Below, piece after piece: positions 53,757-62,160 of a stretch of DNA of 64,000 nucleotides; positions within the stretch are counted from its first letter, which is position 1; each line of letters starts with the position of its first letter. The notes beneath the pieces were generated by a model. It saw nothing but the letters and a program-made list of their open reading frames with translations. It was not told the DNA's origin and searched no databases. The translations under genes were made by a program, and so were the position numbers. This stretch comes from Sedimentibacter sp. MB35-C1 (GTDB taxonomy: Bacteria; Bacillota; Clostridia; Tissierellales; Sedimentibacteraceae), in contig NZ_CP133188.1 in NCBI RefSeq assembly GCF_030913635.1, positions 310,001 to 374,000 on the forward strand, written 5' to 3'.

Positions 53757-54965
53757 CTATTTATTTACATTAAAAACATATTTATCAAGGCGATCAAACG
53801 CTTCAATTACTCGTGATTTTGGCAGAGCCAGGTTCATTCGCAATGTGCACGAGTGGTTAAAAGGACGTCCGTCCTGCCAGCTTACTCCAACATCTGTTCC
53901 GGCCTTGTAAAGCTCGTCCAATGTCATGTTATGCTCACTGCACCATTCCTCGCATTCAAGGTAAAGCATATATGTTCCCTGAGGCTTAAACAGCTTAACT
54001 CCCTTATAATTATCAACTATATGTTTGTATGCATAATCAACATTTTCAGCTATTACTTCCCTCAGTTCTTCAACCCATTCATGCCCTTCAGGTTTGTACG
54101 CTCCAATAAGTGCATGCATCGAAAGAACATTCATACTGTTGTAGTGTGATTTGCCGCTCTGTGATCTTACCCGGTCACGAAGATAATTGCTGTATATTAT
54201 ATGATATGCGCCTATCAGACCGGCGAGGTTAAATGTCTTGCTCGGAGCATACACGGCAATAGTACGGTTTTTTGCATCCTCGCTCACACTTTGTGTAGGA
54301 ATATGCTTGTTGCCGTAAAGTGTAATATCACTCCATATTTCATCGGAAATAACTATGCAGTCATTTCTTTTGTAAATTTCCATTGCCATCTCGATTTCTT
54401 TACGTTCCCATACCCGACCGCATGGATTGTGTGGTGAGCAGAATATTGCCGCATGAATCTTGTAAGCCTTAATTTTAGCTTCCATGTCCTCGTAATCCAT
54501 GCGCCATACGCCTTCTTCATCCTGTACAAGATCTGAATGAATAATTCTTCGGCCGCTGTTTTCCAAAGTTTTAGTAAATCCTATATATGTAGGCGAATGA
54601 AGCAGCACATAATCTCCCGGCGCAGAAAATGAATCGATGGCAGACATAACACATCCAAGAACTCCGTTCTCATATCCTATGTGCTTTGCCTCTAATCCGG
54701 TTACACCGTTTCGTTTTTCCTGCCAATTAATAATTGAATCAAAATATTCCTGCCTCGGCAGAAAATATCCAAACATCGGATGTTTTACACGCTCAATTAT
54801 TGCTTCCTGAATTGCAGGGAGTGCAGGAAAATTCATATCTGCAACCCACATCGGTATTACATCGAATCCTTCCTTTGGCAGTCCAGGGCCTAATCCATGT
54901 GCCAAATCGACAGCTATAGCGTCCTTTCCCTGTCTGTCAATAATGCTGGTAAAATCATACTTCAT
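53757..54965 (-). CDS. PatB/MalY-like C-S lyase or aminotransferase (copy 2)
   Basis: The 402-aa fold-type I PLP enzyme has VIPMWVADMNFPALPAIQEA, FCSPHNPCGRVW, IVISDEIWSDITLYG and the lysine in YAPSKTFNLAGLIGAYH. It is a second member of the family represented at 45028 but clearly diverged. Family enzymes are cystathionine or cysteine-conjugate beta-lyases and sometimes aminotransferases or regulators. AAGGAAGGG precedes its ATG. Monocistronic by spacing. Confidence 0.9.
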   Translation of the reverse strand: MKYDFTSIIDRQGKDAIAVDLAHGLGPGLPKEGFDVIPMWVADMNFPALPAIQEAIIERVKHPMFGYFLPRQEYFDSIINWQEKRNGVTGLEAKHIGYENGVLGCVMSAIDSFSAPGDYVLLHSPTYIGFTKTLENSGRRIIHSDLVQDEEGVWRMDYEDMEAKIKAYKIHAAIFCSPHNPCGRVWERKEIEMAMEIYKRNDCIVISDEIWSDITLYGNKHIPTQSVSEDAKNRTIAVYAPSKTFNLAGLIGAYHIIYSNYLRDRVRSQSGKSHYNSMNVLSMHALIGAYKPEGHEWVEELREVIAENVDYAYKHIVDNYKGVKLFKPQGTYMLYLECEEWCSEHNMTLDELYKAGTDVGVSWQDGRPFNHSCTLRMNLALPKSRVIEAFDRLDKYVFNVNK

Positions 54966-55049
54966 AATAATCCTTCCCTTCCTTTTTATATTGCTGTTGC
55001 TTCAATTGAATCTGCTGTTAATTACTAAATTAAAAACACTGAGTAAGCT

Positions 55050-55376
55050 CTAGAAATGTTCCCCGTTCTCGTAATATTTATTTTTTTCAAGCATATGAAA
55101 AATTATATCCAAACTTTTATATCCTATTGTACTCATGTGCTTAGTAATTATTGCCGCAGCCTTATCCTGCACCTCCTGGCCTCTGTCAAACCAATAAACT
55201 TCCACCATATGCGGTCCTCCTACAAATTTTCCGTCCATTATATACTTGGACTGAGGAACCTCTATGCTGAAATAGTCTCTAGGGCACTGAAGCAGTTCTT
55301 GAAGCTCATCTATCAACCCTTTACTTATTGTTAATGCTCTTTTTGCATCTATAGCATTTAGTTTTAATGCTGGCAT
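55050..55376 (-). CDS. DUF1904 family protein
   Basis: The 108-aa small cytoplasmic protein has LIDELQELLQCPRDYFSIEV and VEVYWFDRGQEVQDKAAAII, typical of DUF1904, a tautomerase-fold-like family. The proline after Met1 (MPALK) is consistent with a tautomerase-type catalytic Pro, though activity is unproven. It lies 54 bp downstream of the HAD gene on the same strand. Confidence 0.85.
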   Translation of the reverse strand: MPALKLNAIDAKRALTISKGLIDELQELLQCPRDYFSIEVPQSKYIMDGKFVGGPHMVEVYWFDRGQEVQDKAAAIITKHMSTIGYKSLDIIFHMLEKNKYYENGEHF

Positions 55377-55430
55377 TTTATATCTCCTTTAAATATATTT
55401 TTTAATATTGTTTTAAACCGCTTTCTATTT

Positions 55431-56255
55431 TCACTTCTTTTTCTGAAGCTGTATAGTCCTGTGGACTGCCCTTACCTGGTCCAGTATTGCAAAAATAATT
55501 TTTTCAATTTGACTGTTTTTTGAATAGTCCGCGGGCACGGCAAAATCCACCCTGCCCTGCGCCATTAAACTGTCAGCCACATTTTTCTCTTGGGAATATA
55601 CCGCTATGGAATGTCCTCCGTTGCTTTTTACCAGTTTCATGCAAGGAACATCCGTCAGACCGTCTCCTACATATACCATGTTTCTGAAAGGAACTCTTTT
55701 TTTCTCCTCAGGTGTTGATTCGTTTAATCCCTTGTGCTCTGTTACATCAAGCACTCCCTTGTTTATTCTGAACAAAAATTGAGTCTTGCTGGTGTAGTTT
55801 ACGGCCATTGCCGGCCATATGGGTATATTTTTTTCATTGTAGCAATATTCAGCAGCATATATTTCCTTAAATTCACGGGCAATTTCTGTTCCCTGAATTA
55901 TCTCCTTCAATCCGGAGGAAATAATATAATGCTCTACAACAACTCCCAGACTCCTGCCGTATTCATTAACACGTTTAAACCATGTATCGAGACCGTCAAA
56001 TAGCTTAACATCTCTGCCCAGCTCATTGAAAACCTCTCTTGTCAGAAGCATTCTGCCCTCAGCTTCCTGCAGTATTGTAAGCATGTATGCAAGTATTTGA
56101 TCCATGTTGTGATTAACCATGTTCATCCTGCTTTTTTCCCAAAATTCCTCAGAATTCATACCAAGACCGCTTATAAAGCCATACTCCTGCATATCTTTTG
56201 GAGATAATGTTTTATCAAAATCGTACATTATTGCAATAATCGGCTTTTTGTTCAT
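55431..56255 (-). CDS. HAD-superfamily phosphatase
   Basis: The 274-aa protein has HAD motif I as IMYDFDKTLSPKDMQEYGF, motif II in YIISSGLKEI and motif IV as MVYVGDGLTDVPCMKLVKSN. The nucleophile is the first Asp of DFDKT. Close relatives are annotated only as HAD hydrolases. A phosphoester of unknown identity is the substrate. It probably forms a short unit with the DUF1904 gene. Confidence 0.88.
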   Translation of the reverse strand: MNKKPIIAIMYDFDKTLSPKDMQEYGFISGLGMNSEEFWEKSRMNMVNHNMDQILAYMLTILQEAEGRMLLTREVFNELGRDVKLFDGLDTWFKRVNEYGRSLGVVVEHYIISSGLKEIIQGTEIAREFKEIYAAEYCYNEKNIPIWPAMAVNYTSKTQFLFRINKGVLDVTEHKGLNESTPEEKKRVPFRNMVYVGDGLTDVPCMKLVKSNGGHSIAVYSQEKNVADSLMAQGRVDFAVPADYSKNSQIEKIIFAILDQVRAVHRTIQLQKKK

Positions 56256-56502
56256 ACAGTGAAAAGACTCCTTTCATTCTAGTTATATGCGTGGAAGAAT
56301 TGTAACAAAAATAACTCTAAAACACCATTTTGTTGAATTTTATCTCATAAGTAACGTCTATTATAAACTGTTATATATATTTTACCAAACATATCATATT
56401 TCTTCAATATTCATAAAAATTTAACAATTAAATTTAATAAATAACAAACATATTGACTAACTGTGCTATAATGGCAATATACATAAATTAACGAGGTACA
56501 TT

Positions 56503-57345
56503 ATGATTCAGGATATAGCTCCAAAAGTTTTTTACAATAATTATAAAAATAAAAAGGCTGAGCCACAATATTTGTTTCTCTCCTACGACGAAGATATGGT
56601 ACTTGTCAGAGAGGACAAAGACAAGCTGTGGTATCCTTCTTTTTCTGATTATGAAAAAGAATTTCCACATCTGGCAGACAAGTCACAGTTTCTTTTTAAT
56701 ATTGACAATATCAACTATTTCATGGTAGATGAAAAGGGCCTGGATTCGGTCGATGGTTGGGTCTATGTAAGCACAAATAAATTCAGAACTGAAACAAAGT
56801 ACTGGCGTTCATTTGCCGGCGCTGTGGGACGCCAACTTAACCGTTGGTATACCAACCACCGATTCTGCAGCAAATGCGGCAATCCTACTAAAAAATCAGA
56901 CATGGAAAGAATGCTTTATTGCGAATCCTGCGGATTTCATACATACCCTACTATTTCTCCATGCGTCATAGTAGCCGTGCACAACGGAAGCAAGCTTTTG
57001 CTCACTAAGTATGCAGGACGCAGCTACAGCAGATATGCATTGATTGCAGGCTTTGCCGAAATAGGTGAAAGTCTGGAACAGACCGTTCACAGGGAAGTTC
57101 AGGAGGAAGTAGGTTTAAAGGTTAAAAACCTGAAGTTCTATAAAAGCCAGCCATGGCCGTTTACTGATACTCTCCTTTCAGGATTTTATGCAGAACTTGA
57201 CGGTGATGACACTATTACACTTGATAAAAATGAGCTTGCTGTCGGAGAATGGCTTGACAGAAAAGACATCCCTCCGGCGGATTTAAAAATAAGCCTCACC
57301 GGAGAAATGATGGAAGCATTCAGGACAGGCACTATTGAATTGTAA
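56503..57345 (+). CDS. nudC: NAD+ diphosphatase NudC
   Basis: The 280-aa protein has a zinc ribbon (FCSKCGNPTK and YCESCGFHTYP), the Nudix box GFAEIGESLEQTVHREVQEE followed by VGL, and the downstream SQPWPFTDTLLSGFYAEL motif that defines NudC. It hydrolyses NADH/NAD+ to NMN and AMP and removes NAD caps from RNA. ACGAGGTAC precedes the ATG. An extended -10 box (TGC-TATAAT at 56464-56472) lies 31 bp upstream. Confidence 0.95.
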   Translation: MIQDIAPKVFYNNYKNKKAEPQYLFLSYDEDMVLVREDKDKLWYPSFSDYEKEFPHLADKSQFLFNIDNINYFMVDEKGLDSVDGWVYVSTNKFRTETKYWRSFAGAVGRQLNRWYTNHRFCSKCGNPTKKSDMERMLYCESCGFHTYPTISPCVIVAVHNGSKLLLTKYAGRSYSRYALIAGFAEIGESLEQTVHREVQEEVGLKVKNLKFYKSQPWPFTDTLLSGFYAELDGDDTITLDKNELAVGEWLDRKDIPPADLKISLTGEMMEAFRTGTIEL

Positions 57346-57363
57346 ACAGTTTGCAATATAAAA

Positions 57364-57397
57364 GGCAGTCAACATTCGCAATTGAATATTGACTGTC
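57364..57397 (+). terminator. Terminator after nudC
   Basis: GGCAGTCAACATTC and GAATATTGACTGTC form a 14-bp stem with wobble pairs. The T-tract is weak. Confidence 0.6.
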
Positions 57398-57450
57398 TGC
57401 TGACGAAGCAGCAGCCTGAGGCTTAAATAAACTTACACTACAACGTTGCA

Positions 57451-58344
57451 CTATTCGTTTCTTTCATATTTTCGAAAACCGTCGTCAATGACGGCTCTTA
57501 TTTTTCCTGTTTCATCAAGGTAATCTACGTATGACCCAATCATCCTTGAAACCAAGTCATACTTGTATATATTGCTCAGCTTTATGCCAAAACTGGACGA
57601 AGCGGCCTTAGTAATCTCCTCCATTGTCATTCTGCCTTTAATACCCTCATAAATTTTTTCTGCCCTGCGCTTATAGAATTCTATGTTATCTGCCGTCAGA
57701 TTCGTTATTTCGTCATAAATACCTTTGTGAGCAACTACGTATTTGTCGCATTTTAGATCCAGCAGCTTGAGCTTGCTCTTCAAATCCTCAGTCAATATGT
57801 AGCCGTAGGTAATTTTAGTGTATTCTATCAATTCATAGCTTACCAACGCATCTGCCACATAACCTACATTATCCGGAGTAATTATACATATTTGAGCAGA
57901 ACTGTGTCCCGGAATATGCATTATTTTAAAATCGACTCCACAAAAGTTTATACTCTCTTGCTTGTCCGATATATATACATCTGTCTCAAAAAACATGTAC
58001 CAGTATTGCTCTTTAATTTCAGCAAGCGTAATTAAGCTGCACAAGCTCTTAAGATTTATAAATGAGCTGCATAGATGCGCCTCAAACTCAGGTGCGGCTA
58101 TTATGCAGTTGTATTTTTCCTTAAAATATTGATTATTTGCAATATGGTCCGGATGGCAGTGGCTGGTAATGATACCTTTTAAATTAAAATCATGCTTTTC
58201 AATCACCGATTCCAATCTATCTCTGTCATCTATATATCCTGTATCCATCAAAACAATATCTCTGTCATTTATTTTATAGAACGGTACATAAGCCTCTTCC
58301 AAATCTATGCAGTACGTTCCGCCCTTTACATGTATTATTTCCAT
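57451..58344 (-). CDS. Metallo-beta-lactamase-fold hydrolase
   Basis: The 297-aa protein has the dinuclear metal motif ITSHCHPDHIANN (HxHxDH), a third His in HIPGHSSAQI, Asp in GYVADAL and a late His in VVAHKGIYD. The C-terminal helical part (about 215-290) resembles winged-helix endings of RNase Z or glyoxalase-like subgroups, but the substrate is unknown. Start ATG at 58344 with CGGAGAATAAA upstream. Confidence 0.88.
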   Translation of the reverse strand: MEIIHVKGGTYCIDLEEAYVPFYKINDRDIVLMDTGYIDDRDRLESVIEKHDFNLKGIITSHCHPDHIANNQYFKEKYNCIIAAPEFEAHLCSSFINLKSLCSLITLAEIKEQYWYMFFETDVYISDKQESINFCGVDFKIMHIPGHSSAQICIITPDNVGYVADALVSYELIEYTKITYGYILTEDLKSKLKLLDLKCDKYVVAHKGIYDEITNLTADNIEFYKRRAEKIYEGIKGRMTMEEITKAASSSFGIKLSNIYKYDLVSRMIGSYVDYLDETGKIRAVIDDGFRKYERNE

Positions 58345-58410
58345 TTTATTCTCCGATTCAAATTTTCTCGCTGATATTAATTATACTACATTTGTCAATT
58401 CATTCATCTG

Positions 58411-58516
58411 TAAAACAGCGATCATTTAAGAAATCGTAGTAATTTTTTGTATGATATAATGTTTTAAGAGTTTTCTATTATATTTTTAATAAAGTTACTA
58501 AATATGTCAAAACTTC
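58411..58516 (+). repeat. Junction of duplicated segments with decayed start of a small gene
   Basis: 19 bases at 58411-58429 equal 60499-60517. Twelve bases at 58431-58442 equal 60069-60080. Forty-seven bases at 58444-58490 equal 60130-60176. After the last segment an ATG at 58504 resembles the start of the gene at 60195 but meets a stop after five codons. It looks like the end of one cassette joined to the start of the next, the second having decayed. Confidence 0.85.
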
Positions 58517-58556
58517 AATAAAATTCATTTCGCTTTTTTCCATCAGCCTATTAATC

Positions 58557-58934
58557 CTAATCATTTTTTTCGAATATTTTGATTTCAGGCAATCCAATTG
58601 GTATCCAGCCAAGTTTTTTATCTACAATATATTGCTGCTTAACAATTGCATAGTCAAAAGCAACTTTCCCTTCAACGGGAATCATTGTATCTGTTATTCT
58701 AGAATATTCTCTACGAATATCTCTAAGTTTTTGATTATCATTGAAAATTTCCATTAGATATCTGATCTGTTCTTTCTTCTCTATTACTTCTTCACCATAC
58801 ATTATTTTTTCTTCAGTCCTTATTGCTCCTCCAGAGGTCATAACTATAATACTATACTGGTATCTTTGAAATAAAATACATAGAGAAATAATAATTATTA
58901 CTAAAATAAAAAGCAATTTTTTTTTCTTAAACAC
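58557..58934 (-). CDS. Membrane-anchored hypothetical protein of the accessory island
   Basis: The 125-aa protein has a basic start, one N-terminal helix (LLFILVIIIISLCILFQ) and a polar exterior or interior domain. The last 30 residues read KQQYIVDKKLGWIPIGLPEI, which resembles the end of the cargo protein at 59333 (KYVVHGSDGGWIQTGMPTF). Not recognised in any family. It starts at GTG (58934) with GGGGGGT upstream and is divergent from the cargo gene. It could be an immunity or partner protein, by position only. Confidence 0.6.
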   Translation of the reverse strand: MFKKKKLLFILVIIIISLCILFQRYQYSIIVMTSGGAIRTEEKIMYGEEVIEKKEQIRYLMEIFNDNQKLRDIRREYSRITDTMIPVEGKVAFDYAIVKQQYIVDKKLGWIPIGLPEIKIFEKND

Positions 58935-59229
58935 GATATTTTCTACCCCCCTATTTATAATTTAAAATGTCTGGAATTACAAACACTTATATAAATTATG
59001 AAAGTTTTTAAATTTAGTGATTTTACAAATAAAAAAATCCTTAGTAAATTTAATAATTTGCACAAAATGCCATTCTACCAATAATTACCTAAAATATAAC
59101 AATATGATTACACATAATGCATCGGCTGTCAAGACATTTTATACTTCCAATATTCAAAGATCGACAAGAGTTATAATCCAGTATGTATGTCTAGTGCAGG
59201 CAAAAGACTAAAAAAATTACAAAAATAGG
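58935..59229. other. AT-rich spacer between divergent island genes
   Basis: No supported gene. The left end should hold the promoter of the 125-aa gene and the right end leads into the TTTACA promoter of the cargo gene. Confidence 0.4.
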
Positions 59230-59262
59230 TTTACATTTAATTCAAGAAAGTTGTTTTTATAT
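59230..59262 (+). promoter_or_regulatory. TcdR/UviA-type promoter of cargo gene 1
   Basis: TTTACA (59230-59235) inside AATAGGTTTACATTT is followed after 17 bases by GTTTTTATAT (59253-59262). The identical 15-base box recurs before cargo gene 2. TTTACA with a GTTATA-like -10 is the reported consensus for the TcdR, BotR, TetR and UviA sigma factors. Confidence 0.65.
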
Positions 59263-59332
59263 AGTGTAAGACAAAATTGACCCGGGAATTAAAAGTTTGC
59301 CTTATAAAGTATAAAAGAAAGGAGACAAAAAT

Positions 59333-59728
59333 ATGCCTAGTAGTGGAGATACAAAAACAGTTACAACTATGATGTATCAAGCTGGAATTAAGAAAATGAG
59401 AAATGCAGCAGAAGATGCAGTAGATGCCACTAATGAATTTATTGGAATCACTTCTGTATGTGCCGCATTTGTTGCATTTGCAAAATCACCCCTTGCTGTG
59501 GCTACGGCAATTTTATTAGAGGTTCTAAATTATGGAAACGGCAAAATTGCTCAATATAACGCTGATTTACAGGATGCTTATGAAGATGCGTTAGATGCTA
59601 TGCTTGGTTCTTATCCAGTAATATATTATGATGTAGCACAGAATTTTAAATATGTTGTTCACGGCTCTGACGGTGGTTGGATTCAAACTGGAATGCCTAC
59701 TTTCACAAGACATTATACAGATTATTAA
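59333..59728 (+). CDS. Putative cargo protein 1 (131 aa, no signal peptide)
   Basis: The protein has a polar start, a hydrophobic Ala-rich stretch at about residues 37-65 (FIGITSVCAAFVAFAKSPLA, then VATAILLEVL) and a C-terminal part ending GGWIQTGMPTFTRHYTDY. Not recognised. There is no Sec signal peptide. The promoter box matches that of the Cys-peptidase-like gene at 63029, so both are likely targets of the sigma factor at 62161. AAAGGAGA precedes the ATG and a strong terminator follows. A pore-forming bacteriocin or toxin component is possible but unproven. Confidence 0.7.
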   Translation: MPSSGDTKTVTTMMYQAGIKKMRNAAEDAVDATNEFIGITSVCAAFVAFAKSPLAVATAILLEVLNYGNGKIAQYNADLQDAYEDALDAMLGSYPVIYYDVAQNFKYVVHGSDGGWIQTGMPTFTRHYTDY

Positions 59729-59739
59729 AAAATATAAAG

Positions 59740-59783
59740 GAGCTACTGCAGCCAAAATACTAGATTGCAGTAGCTCTTTTTTT
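59740..59783 (+). terminator. Terminator after cargo gene 1
   Basis: GAGCTACTGCA (59740-59750) pairs with TGCAGTAGCTC (59766-59776), then seven T. Confidence 0.93.
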
Positions 59784-60068
59784 AATCCTCTAACAAACTT
59801 TTGTTAATTAAAGGAACTTTTGCTCGGTATGTATTAAGTATAAGGTTTACATTTTTTACTTCGCTATGCGGAGCTGTAATCAATATGATTCTTAGCTCAT
59901 TTAAGACAAAATGCAAAACTCAAATTATTGATTATCTAGAAGCTATTGCTCCGTTAGCATCAGGAAGGCAGCTTGCCATCATGGCGAAATATAAGTATAC
60001 TAAAAAAATGGTGGTCTGTGGGTCCCACAATCTAGCCCATCTTGTGGTTGAAACAGTTTAAATTTAAC
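59784..60068 (+). other. Unassigned stretch with an 86-codon open frame
   Basis: A frame from 59801 to 60061 has reasonable composition (YLEAIAPLASGRQLAIMAKY) but no ribosome site and lies just after a terminator. It may be a gene remnant. Another TTTACATTTTTT (59849-59860) occurs inside. Confidence 0.3.
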
Positions 60069-60176
60069 AAATCGTAGTAAGTAGTAAATAGGAGCAAAAT
60101 GCATCTTTCTATTTTTCTATTATTTTACATTTTTGTATGATATAATGTTTTAAGAGTTTTCTATTATATTTTTAAT
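60069..60176 (+). repeat. Second copy of the duplicated promoter segment
   Basis: Matches 58431-58442 and 58444-58490 (12 and 47 identical bases). It contains TGATATAAT, an extended -10 promoter for the small membrane gene that follows. Confidence 0.85.
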
Positions 60177-60194
60177 TTTAAAGAGGTATAAAAT

Positions 60195-60440
60195 ATGTCA
60201 ATGCTTCTTCATATCTTGATGAAAATAAATTCAGAAAAAACAATAGAACTTATTACATTCTCTATTCTCCTCCTTTTGCTTTTTATAGGAATAACAATTT
60301 GCTCTTGTTCTTTTAGGTATAAAGGCTTTAAAATAGGAACTGCTTTAATACTAGTTTTATTGATTTTCTTAGCATGGCTTTCTTACAATTCTGTATCTTC
60401 TCTAATTCTTGATTTTTTATTCTATTCCAAACTAAAGTAA
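60195..60440 (+). CDS. Small two-helix membrane protein (possible immunity protein)
   Basis: The 81-aa protein has two membrane helices (LITFSILLLLLFIGITICSC; IGTALILVLLIFLAWLSYNS) and short basic ends. AAGAGGT lies eight bases before the ATG. It follows an extended -10 promoter that is duplicated at 58444 upstream of a decayed copy. Size and topology fit bacteriocin immunity proteins, and position between the two cargo genes fits too, but no family was recognised. Confidence 0.65.
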   Translation: MSMLLHILMKINSEKTIELITFSILLLLLFIGITICSCSFRYKGFKIGTALILVLLIFLAWLSYNSVSSLILDFLFYSKLK

Positions 60441-60498
60441 TTTATTATTTTTTTGTGTAGGAAAAATAACTAAATAAAGCAGCATTATTTGTACTCAA

Positions 60499-60517
60499 TA
60501 AAACAGCGATCATTTAA
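60499..60517. repeat. 19-bp copy of the cassette-end sequence
   Basis: TAAAACAGCGATCATTTAA is identical to 58411-58429. It lies 58 bp after the small membrane gene and marks the right end of the duplicated cassette. Confidence 0.8.
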
Positions 60518-60556
60518 TAAATTAGAGAATTTCATTTTACATGTATTTTATTTAAT

Positions 60557-61627
60557 TTATGTTATATGATATTCTTTCATTATTTTTCGGGTCGCTATAC
60601 TCGATGTGTAATCATCTATCCATTTTGGGCCAAATGTTTTAGCAATAGATGTTGCAATTTTTATTTTTTTATTGGTAAAAACATTATACAAAAATAAATT
60701 AACTTCTTTGGTGCTTTCTAAAAAATCATTGTAAGCATCAATATCCCGAAATTGTGGAAAATCGCTATAGCAAATCCATCCAGTTCTTATATTCAATTCA
60801 GATTTAAAATAGTCAGCATTGTTTTCTATTACTTCATATTGCAATTTTTCAGTATCCAACACCAAGAACTCCGGCCGCCCTCCTGCGTAATTAAATGTAG
60901 CCCAAAACTTAGAATTATTCCATCCTAAAGGTTCTAGCTCTGTTTGCAAATTAGATTTTATAATCTCGTCATAAACTATATTATCTTGTCTGTCAAGTAT
61001 TTTCAGGTTTCTTACATTCTTTGAATCCATATCATCTGGTTCTATATAATTTCCCGGGTTTTCAATAATGATAAAATGTTCTCCATCTGGACTTGAACTA
61101 ATTTCAACATTTTTGCCTTTATAAATCACGCTTTTATTATGTTCGCTATCAATTTTCAAAACTTCTTTTACATATTCATCATTTCTTACATTCTTCAATA
61201 CACTGTAATATAGATATTGATCCCTGACTTCAATATTTATATCTATCCCTTCCGCTAATATCCTGGCAGAAGAATTTTCTGCATACTACCATAATTGAAC
61301 ATCGTTAACATCATTGCTATTAAACATTAAGACTATATAGTATATTTCACCGATTTCCTTAACATGTAATATTTTACTTATCTCTATATTTGTTTCTTCT
61401 AGATTGTTATTTAACATATTTTTGTTGCTATTATAGTTTTTTATGCTCTCTTTTAATTCTGTAATTTTTAATTTTAACTCTTCATTTTCACTTTTATAAT
61501 ATTCTAAATCTGAATTAGACTCTACGTTACTGCACCCTGCTAAAAGTATAGAATTTGCTAATACAAAAATAATTACTGCACTTATAAAAATATGCTTTTT
61601 TAGTTCTAAAGTTATATTTATAATCAT
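60557..61627 (-). pseudogene. Lipoprotein gene interrupted by one in-frame amber codon
   Basis: Two frames, 61286-61627 (113 aa) and 60557-61198 (213 aa), are parts of one 357-codon frame broken only by a TAG at 61286-61288. The first part has a lipoprotein signal (ILLAGC, Cys about residue 32) and a coiled coil (YYKSENEELKLKITELKESI). The second has a beta-rich domain (SSPDGEHFIIIENPGN; FWATFNYAGGRPEFLVLDTE). The intervening codons after the stop read YAENSSARILAEGIDINIEV, so the frame is otherwise intact. Likely a recent nonsense pseudogene; stop-codon readthrough is the alternative. Not recognised in any family. Confidence 0.8.
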
Positions 61628-62077
61628 CTAAATTTCCCTTTGGCAATTATTGTTAATGGTTATTTTTATTATATGTTATATTTTTGTTAATAGCAAAATA
61701 AAGTCGGTTCTATAATCAGACAGGTTGTTATAAATTGATGTCATTTTTCTATAAATCGTGTTGTTTAAATTACATTTTGAATTTTATAAATTAAGTGCCT
61801 TTTATACTCATAATATATTCACTCGTTATTTGTAACTCGATTTTATTTGTGCCAGCTCTGATACTGTTCTTTATGAACTGTAGTAAGTTGTTTTTTGTGT
61901 ATCTCATTTTTTCTTTAGTTGCCAAGATTCGTTTTTTTTAAATTACACTTTTCTTTTTCATTTTAGCAAGTCCTTTTTTCTCTTGGAGCGTACCCTTTCG
62001 GGTTAGGCTTTGCTTTCCCCGATAACAGATTTTATTGTTTTAAGTTTTTCGTGTGAATGTCGATTTATATATTGTAT
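61628..62077. other. AT-rich regulatory gap before the sigma factor gene
   Basis: No gene is supported. The gap holds the lipoprotein gene promoter, an inverted repeat GTTC-TTTAT-GAAC (about 61869-61881) and a hairpin ACCC-TTTC-GGGT (about 61990-62001). The unusual length before a sigma gene suggests complex regulation. Confidence 0.4.
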
Positions 62078-62091
62078 CGAATTTTTGTTCG
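62078..62091. promoter_or_regulatory. Candidate SOS (LexA/DinR) box
   Basis: CGAATTTTTGTTCG differs by one base from the Bacillota LexA consensus CGAAC-N4-GTTCG. It lies 70 bp before the sigma factor gene. The related uviAB genes of Clostridium perfringens are UV-inducible, so SOS control is plausible. Confidence 0.55.
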
Positions 62092-62160
62092 TTTAAATTT
62101 TAAAAAACGGTTAACATTTTACTTGCGAATTTTGTTCTTATTTATTAGGGGGGATAACTA

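Noticed and set aside
59017-59211. 64-codon plus-strand frame in the spacer before cargo gene 1
   Set aside because: No ribosome site, and it ends just before the TTTACA promoter box; the composition looks random.
61860-61885. GTTC-TTTAT-GAAC as an SOS box
   Set aside because: The half-sites are in the opposite orientation to the LexA consensus GAAC-N4-GTTC, so only the site at 62078 was kept.
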